From: Cristatella mucedo
Lineage: Eukaryota; Bryozoa; Phylactolaemata; Cristatellidae
Reading direction: 5' to 3'
Length of the DNA stretch: 64,000 nucleotides
NCBI GenBank assembly: GCA_009760855.2
Contig: WPIO01000008.1
Location: 2,341,001 to 2,405,000, forward strand
The position numbers and the translations under genes were made by a program. The notes beneath the pieces were generated by a model, which saw nothing but the letters and a program-made list of their open reading frames with translations, was not told where the DNA came from and ran no database searches. Positions 43,051 to 57,760 of this stretch are shown here, piece after piece. The stretch's first letter is position 1. Each line of letters opens with the position of its first letter.

Positions 43051-44435
43051 TCGGAAGTGTAGCAAAAATTCACAAATTCGCCCCCCCTCCGAACCCTACA
43101 AGTCCGAGCTGATTGATTGGTGGATCATGGCTTGGTAGTAGCAGGCCCTGTCGAATCTATTAATGTGGCTAGCGCATCACATGTCCTCAGTCTGTGCGAC
43201 TCCTTGCTTGACGTGACTGGCCGCCCGCTGCTGCTCCGATTTGCTTTCGCTCTTGCAAAGCAGCCTGGACGGCTATGCCGGCACGGCAGCAGCAGCATGC
43301 TCTGCGAGCCGCCGCTTGGCTGAAGCCTGGCAAGAGCCATAACGAGCAGTCACCAGGTGCTGCTGTGCAGTAGTAGCAAGAGGCAGCGCTTATTTACAAA
43401 AGCATGGAGAATTCCCTCGTGGCGGTGAGTGTTTCTAAACCCGGATTGTGGCTGTGTAGGGTTCAATTGGCAATGCTTATTTAGAAAAGCATGCCACATT
43501 TGCCCCAGGTGAGTGCAGAAAGATTGTCGCCGTACTGTACATGCTTTGTTGTACCAGTCCCGGTTTAACTTGACCTTTGCAGTGGGCAGTTTGCAGTCCG
43601 GTAACTTTTGAAAGAACCTCGATCAAACCGGGTGACCTCGTTTGGCACCTGTACATTTTCCATGTTATGCAATGCGAAGAATTGCCACAGCATATTCCAC
43701 TTTAGTCCCTTGATCAATGCAGTTTGATGGCAAAATCGAGGCACACCTTATCCTCCAGTGGTCTGCCCGACGAGGCGAAGCCTTCATCAGGCCATCTCCA
43801 TTCTTCATCACGCCCGAGGGGTTGGACAAGCCTTCTTCAGACGTTGAATGCTTCAGCAGCACTCGCTAGTTAGGCATGAGATCGCTCGATGCTTCGCGAT
43901 CAGACGAACGAGCTCCGCTGGTTCTGCAGGCCGATTGTGCCAGATCTGCCCTGCGTGTGTTTCTCTCATTGGCCACCTCACTCCGAAGTTGGTTTGTTGT
44001 GGAGAGAAGTGCATGCGTCGACGACGTGATGGACCAAGTTTAAGAACCGTGTTGTGGCCGTATTTGAGAATCTTCGGAACCCAGCCTTTGCTTGGGACTG
44101 TTCGCACAGGCTCGCAGCACCCTTCCTGTCTCGATGGGCCTTTACTTAATTGTTTGTTGCTACGGTGCCGTGACCATCGTTGTGAGAGCTTTCACGGGTA
44201 TGACCTTGAATCTGTGTGCACGTTCCCATTGGACTGCCGGCTGGATTTGGGATTTGGTCCCTGGAGCCGAGCAAAAGAAAGACAGTCATGAGAAAAGGTG
44301 AACTGTGAACTTGTGTGGACTTCAGCAACTTGCCACATCCAGATGCTTGCCCTGCACTTGGCAATAAGAGGCTTATAGTTGATGCAAAAATTTCGGCAGT
44401 TAGGCTTGTGTTTTGGTCCTGGGTGTTGTCCACTT

Positions 44436-44850
44436 TGCTCAAACTGAATGATGATTTATCTGAACCCCTACCTTCATATGTAGTGTAAGCGTACGACTGG
44501 AATGCATTACTTGCCCTCCTAATTGGAGATGCTGTAGAGCAACGATTGTCGAGTATGCGTAATTTAGGTGTCCTCCGACTGCTTGACGTTTACAAGTTTA
44601 TTCAGATCTTCATAGCTGGTCATCATGTTTGATCCCACTCCATGATTGGTGGCTACTTTCCTCTGTGCATAATTATAAAAACAATAGCTGTCCGATTTCA
44701 TACTTCTCACTATCTCGACCATCAGCCTCGCTCAGCTACGCTTTTCACTTTTCCTTCGTTGCCTGAGCAGCTGAGTTCAGTTGGCTGCTGTGTTAACTTC
44801 TGAAACCCGCATGTGCTTCGAGTGCCCCGCATATCCCCTCCACAGGCCGC
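44436..44850 (+). mobile_element. LINE-B fragment (B5), degraded
   Basis: The plus strand keeps KLNDDLSEPL, LLIGDAVEQRLSSMRNLGVL and, further on, the YLDHQPRSAT-like C-terminal region before a decayed end. Many breaks. Confidence 0.65.
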
Positions 44851-44900
44851 TTAATCTTTGCGGCTTTGCGGGGTCAACGCAGACTTAGATGCATGCTCGG

Positions 44901-44945
44901 CAGTCAGCAGCTCGGAAGTCAGCAGCTCGGCAGTCAGCAGCTCGC
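44901..44945. repeat. 15-bp minisatellite, 3 copies
   Basis: Units 44901-44915, 44916-44930 and 44931-44945 of (c/a)agtcagcagctcgg. Length divisible by three, but in an intron. Confidence 0.92.
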
Positions 44946-45273
44946 ACAGGCGGCCGAGCATGCAGGCGGCCATGGTGGCACTCGGCTGAGGAACGCCAGC
45001 TGGCACCTCCTCGGTGGCCTGCTGACAGCAGCAGGTCGGCTAGGGCAGCTTCTAGGGCAGCTTCTTCCTATCTGACCTGCTGATGACCGGCCGTCTAGTG
45101 CAGTTACCTCCCAGGTGCCTGTTGACCGGCAGTGTCTGCAGTAGTCCGGCCGACCCCGACACCACCGGGCTCCTAAAGCCTGCTTCGGAGCAATCGCTCT
45201 TCTAGAAAGGATCGAATGCGCTAGTGCCAAGCCAAGACCATTGCTGCCTAGCACCTTAGCAACGCTCGCACTG

Positions 45274-45274
<1 letters not shown>

Positions 45275-45316
<42 letters not shown>

Positions 45317-45317
45317 C
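45275..45317. repeat. (CCTG)n microsatellite
   Basis: About ten CCTG units in intron 10, 180 bp before exon 11. Confidence 0.95.
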
Positions 45318-45496
45318 CAGCCAGGTTTTCTCTTGTCAGCTCCACTCGCGTCTTCTTGGCAAAACTTTCCCGTGACGATCTGCCGTGTCGGCCTGCGCCT
45401 CGTCGCCCTGTTGTCGGGGCCGGGACTGCGTTGGTCGCAGCTAGCTAGCGGTCGGCGTCCCAGCAGCAGTCGTCACTCTGTCACTTGTGCACACAG

Positions 45497-45640
45497 GTGG
45501 ACGTCGTCGTGCCCGGCGGACTGGCGCATGCCAGCGGCCTGAAACCTCGAGCCGCCTCTAGCGAGAGCATGCGCCAGTGCAACTGGTTCCTCACCGAGAT
45601 AAACGGCAGACCCGTCAGTCTGTTCTTCAAGAACGCCGAG
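45497..45640 (+). CDS. PH/PDZ docking protein, exon 11 (PDZ-like 2)
   Basis: Acceptor ttgtgcacacag; phase 0 in and out (48 codons). Reads VDVVVPGGLAHASGLKP, then an insert RAASSESMRQC, then NWFLTEINGRPVSLFFKNAE. The V-x-P-G-x-x-A-x-x-(A/S)-G-L and L-x-x-I-N-G-x-x-V pattern is PDZ. The insert replaces the usual short G-D turn. It ends at GAG/gtgaac. Confidence 0.85.
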
Positions 45641-45952
45641 GTGAACGCCGTCCGCTCCTGCGAGCCAGCCAGCCCCCTCCAGCTTCGCGCCGGGCTTCTG
45701 CCGCCGCGTCCCGGCGACGCGCGAGTGCGCCCCTCTGCGCTGCCTCGCGGAGCAGTGCAGGCAGTGCATCGCTCCCTCGAAGCTGTCGGCCGAGAGCCGT
45801 CAGCCAGCACCAGCCCGTCCGATCGGGCGACGGCTCTCGGGCGACGGGCCCGGCCCCTTCAACGCCCTGCCCGCCCCCTTTTTGTCGCACGGCCATCGCT
45901 GCAGCCTTAGGCGATCGTTCACTCGCCTCTTCGTGCCGCTGCTACGTGACAG
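45641..45952 (+). other. Intron 11 of PH/PDZ gene
   Basis: A short 312-bp GC-rich phase-0 intron. It is open in several frames, but reading through in the exon frame loses the PDZ fold, while splicing joins KNAE to VDPRLSAVGKDVTLVL. Confidence 0.7.
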
Positions 45953-46078
45953 GTCGATCCGCGGCTGTCTGCCGTCGGCAAGGACGTGACGCTGGTCCTG
46001 CAGCCGTCCGACTTCGTTGCCAAGCTGAAGAAGCAGCTCAAGTGTCACTGGGGCTACAAGAGCTACATCGTGCAGTGA
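45953..46078 (+). CDS. PH/PDZ docking protein, last exon (end of PDZ-like 2, C-terminus)
   Basis: Acceptor gctacgtgacag; phase 0. Reads VDPRLSAVGKDVTLVLQPSD, the last strand of PDZ-like domain 2, then a basic tail FVAKLKKQLKCHWGYKSYIV ending in Gln and TGA (46076-46078). The C-terminal tail after the PDZ is short and looks conserved in type (basic helix, then aromatic residues). It does not itself look like a strong class I PDZ ligand. Confidence 0.87.
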   Translation, partial: VDPRLSAVGKDVTLVLQPSDFVAKLKKQLKCHWGYKSYIVQ

Positions 46079-47554
<1,476 letters not shown>

Positions 47555-48382
47555 GGCGTCGTTTTTTACTTTTACCTCTCCTTCCTGACTCCTTTCCGGC
47601 AACTATTTGCCAGCACATTCTGTTGCCTTCGTCGGTTCGTGCTCCTGCATCGGTTCGTGCCACCGATCGAAACAGCCTTGTTGCATTGGCAGCCGATGAA
47701 CAGATGGGTTTGCTGTCATGTGGCTGCTGCAGCTCACGGTTCGTGTGCGGCCATTCGGCCGTGGCCTGCAGCAGCAGTAGCCAGCCCCTGCTGCTGCAGG
47801 CCATGGCCGACTCCGGCTTGGATAGCCAGAAGATGATCAGCAGGCGAGTCGTGTTTCCTGTGCTTCTGTCCGACAGATCGGCAGTATGCCACCAGTCTGC
47901 TTCGTTCTATCGTAACAAGCAAACGCTGCCTCATGCCCCACGAGCCGTCAGTCAGGTCTGAGCCGAGTGTTTAGCAGGGGAGGATGAGGATTCCGGAGAG
48001 GATGCCCCGACTTGGAGATCTGCGAAGCAGAAGAGCCTCCGAGCAACCGATGTTTTGTGGCGGACCACGTTTGGTGTGGTGCACCGGTGCTGCTCATCGG
48101 AGGTCCCACACAGGTCTGCATGACTCGGTCAGCTCGATTAAGTAGCCTTGTGGCCAGACCAACTGGCGATTTAAAGGTGAGTCCGAGAATTAGAAACTAC
48201 ACATAGTTTTGTGTGAAGCCAATTCCGAGGGAGGCGAAACTTTGGATAGCGACATACATGACAATTCTGGATAGTGGCAACTGGCTGCTTCGTAAGTGAC
48301 CGCTGGCAGTAGTAGAATCTGTCAGCGAATTGCACAGGGCATTGCCTGAAAATACAGAGCTGCAGTTGTGAGTCACGCCGAG
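47555..48382. other. Unassigned region with open frames
   Basis: Overlapping open frames occur on both strands (for example MADSGLDSQKMISR near 47800, with a good start context), and a strong donor AAAG/gtgagt lies at 48177. I could not chain these into a gene in phase, and no domain is visible. Confidence 0.35.
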
Positions 48383-48535
48383 CTGGGTTGGTCCAGCGGT
48401 TAAGGTGCTCACCCCGACTAAGGTCTGGCTGAGGTCGTGGGCTCGAGCCCTGAGGCATATGTGAAGCGCCTGGATAGAGATTTAGTTCTCTTGGGGCGCT
48501 ATACAAATGAATTATTATTATTTTTATTATTACGC
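48383..48535 (+). mobile_element. SINE-II, best-preserved copy
   Basis: A box TGGTCCAGCGG (48389-48399), B-box region GGGCTCGAGCCC (48439-48450), then aagcgcctggatagagattt, the hairpin partner TTGGGGCGCTATACAAATG and an ATTATTATT tail. The head reads as a tRNA-like promoter but does not fold as a functional tRNA. Confidence 0.9.
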
Positions 48536-50308
48536 TATTGGGCCAGAGATCTGACTAGGGCATGCGTCTTTATCTCCCCTCCCCAGATTGCATTTACTAG
48601 CTTCAGCGAAGATGCGGATGCGATGAAGAGCTGGGAGGCAGCAATCGTTTTGTGAACGCTAATAAACTTGAGAGGTTGTAAAAGATTTGAACACTGTCCG
48701 AAGGTTTTATGACCCGAGTTCACAGTTAATATTGTAAAATGTTCTACTTGAGTGGTTTTTTGAGAATTCGCGATAGGAGCTCAACTCGGTCTTGTGACCG
48801 TTAAGTATGAAATTTCTAGATAATTGCTTACAGCTGTCGGCAAAGCATGTATCTAGCTTAGTAATTGCCGAATCTGAGGGCTACTCTGATGCACGAAATA
48901 GAGCTAACCAAACTGTTGACCAGAACGGCCAAACCTGCCGGCTGCAGGTATATAGGGGCACTAGTTCCAGAGAGCAGTTGCACATGTCTGTTGCAACGAT
49001 GCATGGAAAAGAGAAAGATAAAATACCTGCCTCTGTGAAGGCAGAATGACTCGCAGTGAAATGATATGTCTACACATTTTTCAACTCCAAATACTGCACG
49101 ATGACAGTTCTTATATTTTGTTGCAGCTTTACATATTTTGTAATACAGTTGAAATCAAGATGGAGCCAAGCCTACGGAATTAGCATCTTACCTGCTAAGG
49201 TCGAGCTTTTAGCCGATCGGAATGCATGTTCTCATAGCATTTGTGTCCAAACAGCTTAAGGAGAAAGCACTGCCTATCTGTTACCCATCGCTAATTTCCA
49301 AGTGGTCATTGTGGGTTTGCTGAACATTTCTGCTCCAGAGATGCTCACCCACTTAGTTCGGGTAGGGGGTCATATGGCCAACAGTAGTGCAGTCTTGGCC
49401 AACAAGACGGTGGCCAGATAGAGCTTGGGCCGCAGCCATTGTGCCAGCGCCCATTCTTCCAGGTACGATTGCAATGACACATTGATCTGCAGCTCAGCCG
49501 AAGGGCACCGTCAGGCACCGAGCTCCGAAGAAGTAGACAGTTCCTGTTGGCCATTCCTTCTTCGAAGTCCCCTGATGTTAAGACTAATGACGTCCAGCTT
49601 TCGACTACCATCTCGGCATCCAGCGATCGATCCGTGTCGAATAGAAAGAGAGGGAGAGAGAGAGAGAGAGCAAGGAAGAGAGAGGGAGGGAGACAAGCAG
49701 ATGGTTGGAAAGAAATGAGAAAAATGTTCCGTATGCATGGGCCAGCAGCTTCTCTCTGGTATCGTCCCCTTGCTCACAGCTATGTCAGTAAGCCAGCGGT
49801 GACACACGCATTGACACACTGGCTTCACTCCATGCCACGGCTTCGTCAGTCCTGGGCAGGCAAACCGACCGCAGCCCTGGCGGCTGCACCCAGTCGTTCG
49901 ATATAGCAGCTGCTGCACTCACAAACCAGCCTTTCAGGCTAAAGTCTGATCCAGCGAGCTCTCCTACTCTCGTGTTCGACGGTGGCTGCTTAATTTCCAC
50001 ACTTAACAGCATGAGCTTTGTGAGTGCACTCTCGAATTCGATCGAACCCACTTAATTGTTATATCACGTTTGCTTCTGCCAGAGCCGTGCACCTTATATA
50101 ATGAAAACATTCGATTGTAGCAATGAATATTGAGTCTGCCATGTTGCTTGCTGCAAGCAGATAATTAGACATGTCATGTGCGGGTTCACACAGACACCTT
50201 GTATGTGTTTTTAATTTAAGTAATCTACGCAGCACTATGTCGCCTTCTGCTGTAAACGGTGCATCATTGAACCTCATTCCTTGCTCATTCCTCTTCGAGC
50301 CTGCATGG
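48536..50308. other. Unassigned region
   Basis: No gene is supported. It includes a GA-rich tract (49646-49695), an AATAAA at 48661, and a short minus-strand stretch near 49610-49560 reading DVISLNIRGLRRRNGQQ, reminiscent of the N-terminus of a LINE endonuclease. Confidence 0.4.
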
Positions 50309-51173
50309 TAATAATAATAATAATACATGTGTTATAGCACCCTCAGAGAACTCGATCTCTTTCTAGGCACTTAACATTTGCTGCAAACAGAGCGTGATCG
50401 AACGGTTAGTGGTAGCATGCTCAATAAACAACAAGAATAACATGGTTAGGGGTGACATGCATAGGGTCAGCATCCAAGCATGGTTAGTGGCAGCATGCTC
50501 AGTGTAAGCACGCATAAGCAGGTAAAGGACAAAACACGTGGACCTGCTAAATGCTGTGATAAATAGATGCGTTTGTAGTTTCTTTTTAAATGTGGTCAAG
50601 TCAGGAGATGTCGTGACGTAAGTCGGAAGTAAGTTCCAGGCTTTGGGAGCATACGAACTAAATACATGGTCTCCAAAGGATTTGAAGTTTTCTTCGAGGT
50701 ATAGGTAAACAATTACATTCGAAAAGCAGGTGGTACGATGCTTAGCCTGGTGGCAGAGCAGATGTGATAGGTAGGCTGGGACAAAAGAATGGAGGGACCT
50801 AAAAGTGATACAACCTTGAAGTCGATGCATTCCTTGACTGGGAGCCAGTGCAGGTCGGCGAGAAGCAGTGTGATCTAGCAACTGCGACACTTACGACAGA
50901 CAAGCCTGGCTGCAGAGTTTTGCACCAGCTGTAAGCACCTGACTGTACAGGCCGGTAGACCAGCAAGCAGTGAGTTACAGAAGTCAAGACAGGATGTCAC
51001 AAATGCATGGACCAACTTAGATGTGGTATCCCTGTCTAAACAAGCCCGAATTTTTAGCAATGCTATGTAGCTGAAAGTAAGTAGACTTGACTGTGGAGCT
51101 AATGTGGTCGCTAACGAGAGGTCACTTTGGAACATGACACCTAGATTTCGTGCGGATTCAACTGGAGATATGC
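50309..51173 (-). mobile_element. LINE-A fragment (A13), older subfamily
   Basis: Minus-strand copy from ISPVESARNLGVMFQSDLSL through the C-terminal domain to the hairpin and AAT tail. It shares the gttatagcaccctcag tail form with the copies at 24853 and 62862. Several frame breaks. Confidence 0.87.
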
Positions 51174-51494
51174 ACAGTGACACACTATGACACGGTGACA
51201 CGCAATTTGGCGACTCAGATTGCGGGTGTTTGTAGCACTTGCTCTGGTCACACTTTTCCAATCTGCTGCTACAGTGTGCTGCTGTTTGTTGCTGCCCGGC
51301 ACCAGTGCCCTTGCTGCTGCAGCATCGTGTAAGCGCCATTTTCTGGGTTCAATCAAAGCGTGCTAATGCCAAGAAACATGATGCAGCAACGACCAGCTCA
51401 TAAAGCCACCAAAGGCTAAGAATTGATTCTAGTCTTGTGCAGCTATGCAGATATGCATGTTTAGATCTTCTATGTGCATACATACACTGTAAGC

Positions 51495-51505
51495 ACACAC
51501 ACACT

Positions 51506-51540
<35 letters not shown>

Positions 51541-51542
51541 GT

Positions 51543-51592
<50 letters not shown>

Positions 51593-51605
51593 ATGTACAC
51601 ACATA
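51495..51605. repeat. Compound (CA)n-(TA)n-(GT)n microsatellite
   Basis: CA, then TA, then GT: the halves are reverse complements, so the single strand could fold on the TA centre. Confidence 0.95.
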
Positions 51606-51628
51606 CTCAGCATGTTGGTTATATTTGT

Positions 51629-52056
51629 ATAATAATAATAGTAATAAAGCACCTTAAGAGAACTAAATCTCTTCATAGGCACTATACAGATAGTGTTAAG
51701 AAACCATGCCCATAATTTAGTGATAACCTGCACGTGTCAGCATGCATAAGCACATTACGGAATATTCAAATGAATGAATTCCAAGTTTTTATTGGGTGTC
51801 GTCAAGTCGGGGGGGGATGTCGTAATGACATTCGGGGGTGAGTTTCTTGCTTTAGAAGCATACGAGCTGCAGGCCTGGTCTCGAAAAGGTTTAAGGTTGG
51901 TTACACCGGCAGCTAAATGACTATAGAGTCATAAGAACGTGTGCTACGATGCCTAGCTTGACTATGGATTATTTCAGATGTGTATTAGGCCAGAGCAAGT
52001 GAATAAAAGAACATAAAAGTGAGTGGCATAACTTTGAAGCTGCTTGATAGGGGAAA
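51629..52056 (-). mobile_element. LINE-A/D-related fragment (A14), diverged
   Basis: Minus-strand 3' end with GAGATTTAGTTCTCTTAAGG and an ATTATT tail, followed by decayed 3' UTR and C-terminal codons. The tail form lies between LINE-A and LINE-D. Confidence 0.65.
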
Positions 52057-52089
52057 CAGCGAAGGTCAGTGACCTTCTCTGCATCGAAG

Positions 52090-52969
52090 GTCAGTGAGGA
52101 GTGGTGCTTGGTCCCTTGCTGTTCTCCATTTATACACAACTTCTGGGAAAAGTGATTAGGCACATGGAATAGGATATCACTTCTATGCTGACGATACTCA
52201 GTTGTATTTGTCATTCAAACCGTCGGAATCTGCTGCAGCAACTGAGAAACTGAATGCTTGCCTTGCCGATATTCGATCCTGATGTCGGAAAACTTCCTGA
52301 AATTAAATGATGATAAAACCGAACTGCTGCTCATACGACACCCTAAGCGTGTGGCTGGATTAAAAGGCTTTGCTGTTCTAATAGGTGATGCTATTGTGCG
52401 ACCATCACCTCGTGCTCGAAATTGAGGTGTCGTTTTCGACAGCTGCCTCAATTTCAAAACCTTCATTCAGAAGACTGCTTCTACAGCTACCCATCACATC
52501 CGATCCCTATCCAAGATTAGGAGCTGTCTCCCACAGTGGCTTGTAAAAAATTTAACTAGCTCTTTAGTTCTGTCTCGGCTTGATTATTGTAATTCACTTT
52601 TGGCTGGGCTGCCAAAAAAAGCTACTAGGCCACTGCAGTTGACTATGAATATGGCTGCTAGGCTAGTCTTCAAGTCCCAGCGGTTTGAGCACGTGTCTCC
52701 TTTGCTGAAAGAGCTAGGATGGTTGCCGGTTGAGCAAAGGATACAGAGCAAAGTTCTTACGCTGACCCACAAGGCCCGCCACGGCTTGGCTCCTTCATAC
52801 CTAGCTGAACTGCTGCATCAGTTTCAGCCTGTTCGTGCCCTCAGGTCCTGTGTGGACAATAAATTAGTTGTCCCATTCCTCGCTTAAAGATCGTTGGCGA
52901 CAGAAGCTTTAGCTCTGCAGGTCCTAGACTGTGGAACTCGCTTCCACAATTCTTACGCAACGACAACTA
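52090..52969 (+). mobile_element. LINE-B fragment (B6), first part
   Basis: Plus-strand copy from LLFSIYTQ-type codons, [19 protein letters not shown] and [15 protein letters not shown] to the C-terminal domain (LTMNMAARLVFKSQRFEHVS and HGLAPSYLAELLHQF). A few frameshifts. It is interrupted by LINE-A at 52970 and resumes at 54560. Confidence 0.9.
52965..52969. repeat. Target-site duplication, left copy (AACTA)
   Basis: Matches AACTA at 54560-54564. Removing the insert restores the LINE-B codons for DNYSPTADY. Confidence 0.75.
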
Positions 52970-54559
52970 TAATAATAATAATAATAATATTGCACTTGAT
53001 AAAGCGCCCTCAGAGAACTCAATCTCTTTCTAGGCGCTTTACATTTGCTGCAAAGTGATACGCAATAGAATAGTAAGTAAAATCATGCTTGAAAAACAAA
53101 CAAAATGAATAACATGGTTAGGGGTTACATGCACTGGGTCAGCATGCAAATGTGGTTAGTGGCAGCATGAACAGTGTCAGCACGCATAAGCACATCGAGG
53201 ACGAATCACAAGGACCCACTAAATGCTGTCCTAAATAGGTATGTTTTTAAGTTTCTTTTAAATGTGGTCAGGTCAGGGGATGTTCTGATGCAGGTCGGGA
53301 GGGAGTTCCAGGCTGTGGGAGCATACGAGCTAAATGCACGGTCTCCAAAGGATTTAAGGTTTGTACGAGGTATTTCTAGACTGTTGGATTCCGAAAAGCG
53401 AGTGGTACGATGCTTTGCCTGATGGGGTAGTATATCTGAAAGATAGGCTGGAGCCATAGAATGAAGAGACCTAAAAGTGAGCGACAAAACCTTGAAGTCA
53501 ATCCGTTGCTTGACTGGTAACCAGTGCAGGTCGGTGAGAAGTGGAGTAATGTGGCAACTGCGACGCTCACGACAGACAAGCCTAGCTGTGGAGTTTTGCA
53601 CCAGCTGCAATCGCCTGATCGCACATGCTGGTAGGCCAGTAAGCAGTGAGTTGCAGAAGTCGAGACGAGATGTCACGAATGCATGGACCAACTTGGACGT
53701 GGTATCTTTATCTAAACAAGCCCAAATTTTAGCAATGTTATGAAGCTGAAAATAGGCTGATTTGACTGTGGAGCTGATGTGGTCGTCTAACGAGAGGTCG
53801 CTTTGGAATATGACACCTAGATTTCGAGCTGATGCAACTGGAGATATGCTGGCAGAGCCAATTTTGAAAGTCAGCCTTTCCAATTTCTGAATAACACTAG
53901 GTTTGCCCATAACTAGTAAGTTAGTTTTATCATCGTTTAGTTTTAGAAAATTTGCTACCATCCATGATCGGATGTCATCAATGCATGCAGCAAGTGAGTT
54001 GAGAGAATTTGAGGTGCTCGAAGGCTGGGAGGGATCAAAGCAAAGGTACAACTGAGTGTCATCCGCATAGAAGTGAAAGCCTAGATTGTGCTTGGCAATC
54101 ACATCAGCGAGAGGGAGAGTATAAACGGTGAAAAGGACCGGACCTAGCACAGAGCCCTGAGGTACTCCATATTTTAGAGGTACTTCAGATGATCTTTGTC
54201 CATTCACGTCAACACTCTGGAGTCTCCCACTGAGATAGGACCTGAACCACTGCAGAGCAGTGCCAGTGATGCCCAGGCGAGATGAGAGGCGCTCTAGAAG
54301 TACTTTGTGATCGATGGTATCAAAAGCTGCCGAAAGATCGAGCAAAACAAGAAGAGACACTCTACCCATGTCTGCATTCCTAAGTAGGTCGTTGTATACC
54401 CGAAGCAATGCTGACTCTGTGGAGTGATTAGCTCTAAAGCCAGACTGGAACTTACTAGCAAGGTGTGAGGTTTTGATATACGAGTTCAGCTGGTCTGCCA
54501 CGACCCGTTCCTGTGTCTTTGATAGGAATGGTAGAAGGGAGACTGGGCGGTAGTTGCTT
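52970..54559 (-). mobile_element. LINE-A copy (A15) with intact RT frame, nested in LINE-B
   Basis: 5'-truncated LINE with an uninterrupted 431-codon minus-strand frame (53206-54501). Motif A LLDLSAAFDTIDH, motif [15 protein letters not shown] and motif [13 protein letters not shown] are intact, and the frame ends in the same FRTAFSGSL as the copy at 9878-11518, from which it differs at roughly two dozen residues by eye. It has the 3' UTR, hairpin and (AAT)n tail. It is truncated just upstream of NYRPVS, so it has no endonuclease. Confidence 0.92.
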
Positions 54560-54825
54560 AACTACTCTCCAACTGCCGACTATGGCACATCTTTTTCAGC
54601 AGTCCTGAACTGCTACTTCTATGCTACTCACTACCTCAACTGCTCTCCTGACTCCGCTATGCTTCCCACTTTCTCTTTGTTGCGTGAGACGAAGTCTGTT
54701 GGCTACCGAATGCGTACCGAAAGCCGCTTAGGCTGTGAGTGCGCTATACAAAACTCTCTTGCGTAACACCCACATGGTCTTTATGACTTTGTGGAGTTAC
54801 AGACGGAGATACATAAAGTTGCAAC
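54560..54825 (+). mobile_element. LINE-B fragment (B6), 3' part after the nested insertion
   Basis: Continues the element before 52970: NYSPTADYGTSFSAVLNCYF, then the LINE-B 3' UTR (TGGAGTTACAGACGGAGATA) and a short end. Confidence 0.88.
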
Positions 54826-54931
54826 GTGTAAGATAGACAAGCCTGGCAGCAGAGTGTTGCACCAACTTGAAGCCTCTTATTGCACATATAGGAAGGCCTG
54901 AGAGTTGTGAGTTACCGCAATCAGACGGGAT
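54815..54931 (-). mobile_element. Older LINE-A fragment (A17), left part
   Basis: Minus-strand remnant of the [11 protein letters not shown] region, cut by a younger LINE-A at 54932. The sequence beyond 57464 continues the same order, so they are probably one old element. Confidence 0.65.
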
Positions 54932-57463
<2,532 letters not shown>

Positions 57464-57760
57464 GTAAATGCATGAATCTGCCGAGGCTTTGGTGTAGTTA
57501 TCTAAGCAGGCCCGACTGTTTGCAATGGTGTGTAGCTGAATTTATGCAGACTTGACTGAGGAGCTGATGCAGTCGTCTAGTGAAACGTTACATTGAAACA
57601 GGACACTCGGGTGGCTGTAGAGGCTTCAGGAGATTTGTGCAGGCGAGTCCATTGTGAGTGTTAAGATTTCCAATTCGGAGTCTTGCTTGGTTTGCCCATA
57701 ACTAGAAAGTTGGTTCTATCGCCATTCAATTTGAGGAAGTCTCCTGTTATTTTAGGTGTG
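57464..57760 (-). mobile_element. Older LINE-A fragment (A17), right part
   Basis: Decayed remnant in the order expected after 54931: the LDKDTTSKL region (ttatctaagcaggcccg), SAYFQLHN, SDLSLDD and LLVMGKP equivalents. No frame survives. Confidence 0.65.

Larger units (their letters stand above)
42214..45496 (+). other. Intron 10 of PH/PDZ gene
   Basis: Contains a SINE-II (42419-42565), a poly-C tract near 42700, a LINE-D-like tail (42968-43050), a LINE-B remnant (44436-44850), a 15-bp minisatellite and a CCTG microsatellite. The stretches 42566-42967 and 43051-44435 hold no recognised gene or repeat. Confidence 0.6.

Noticed and set aside
47992-48177. Candidate exon between gtttagcag and AAAG/gtgagt
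   Set aside because: All three frames contain a stop before the strong donor, and no partner exon fits in phase.
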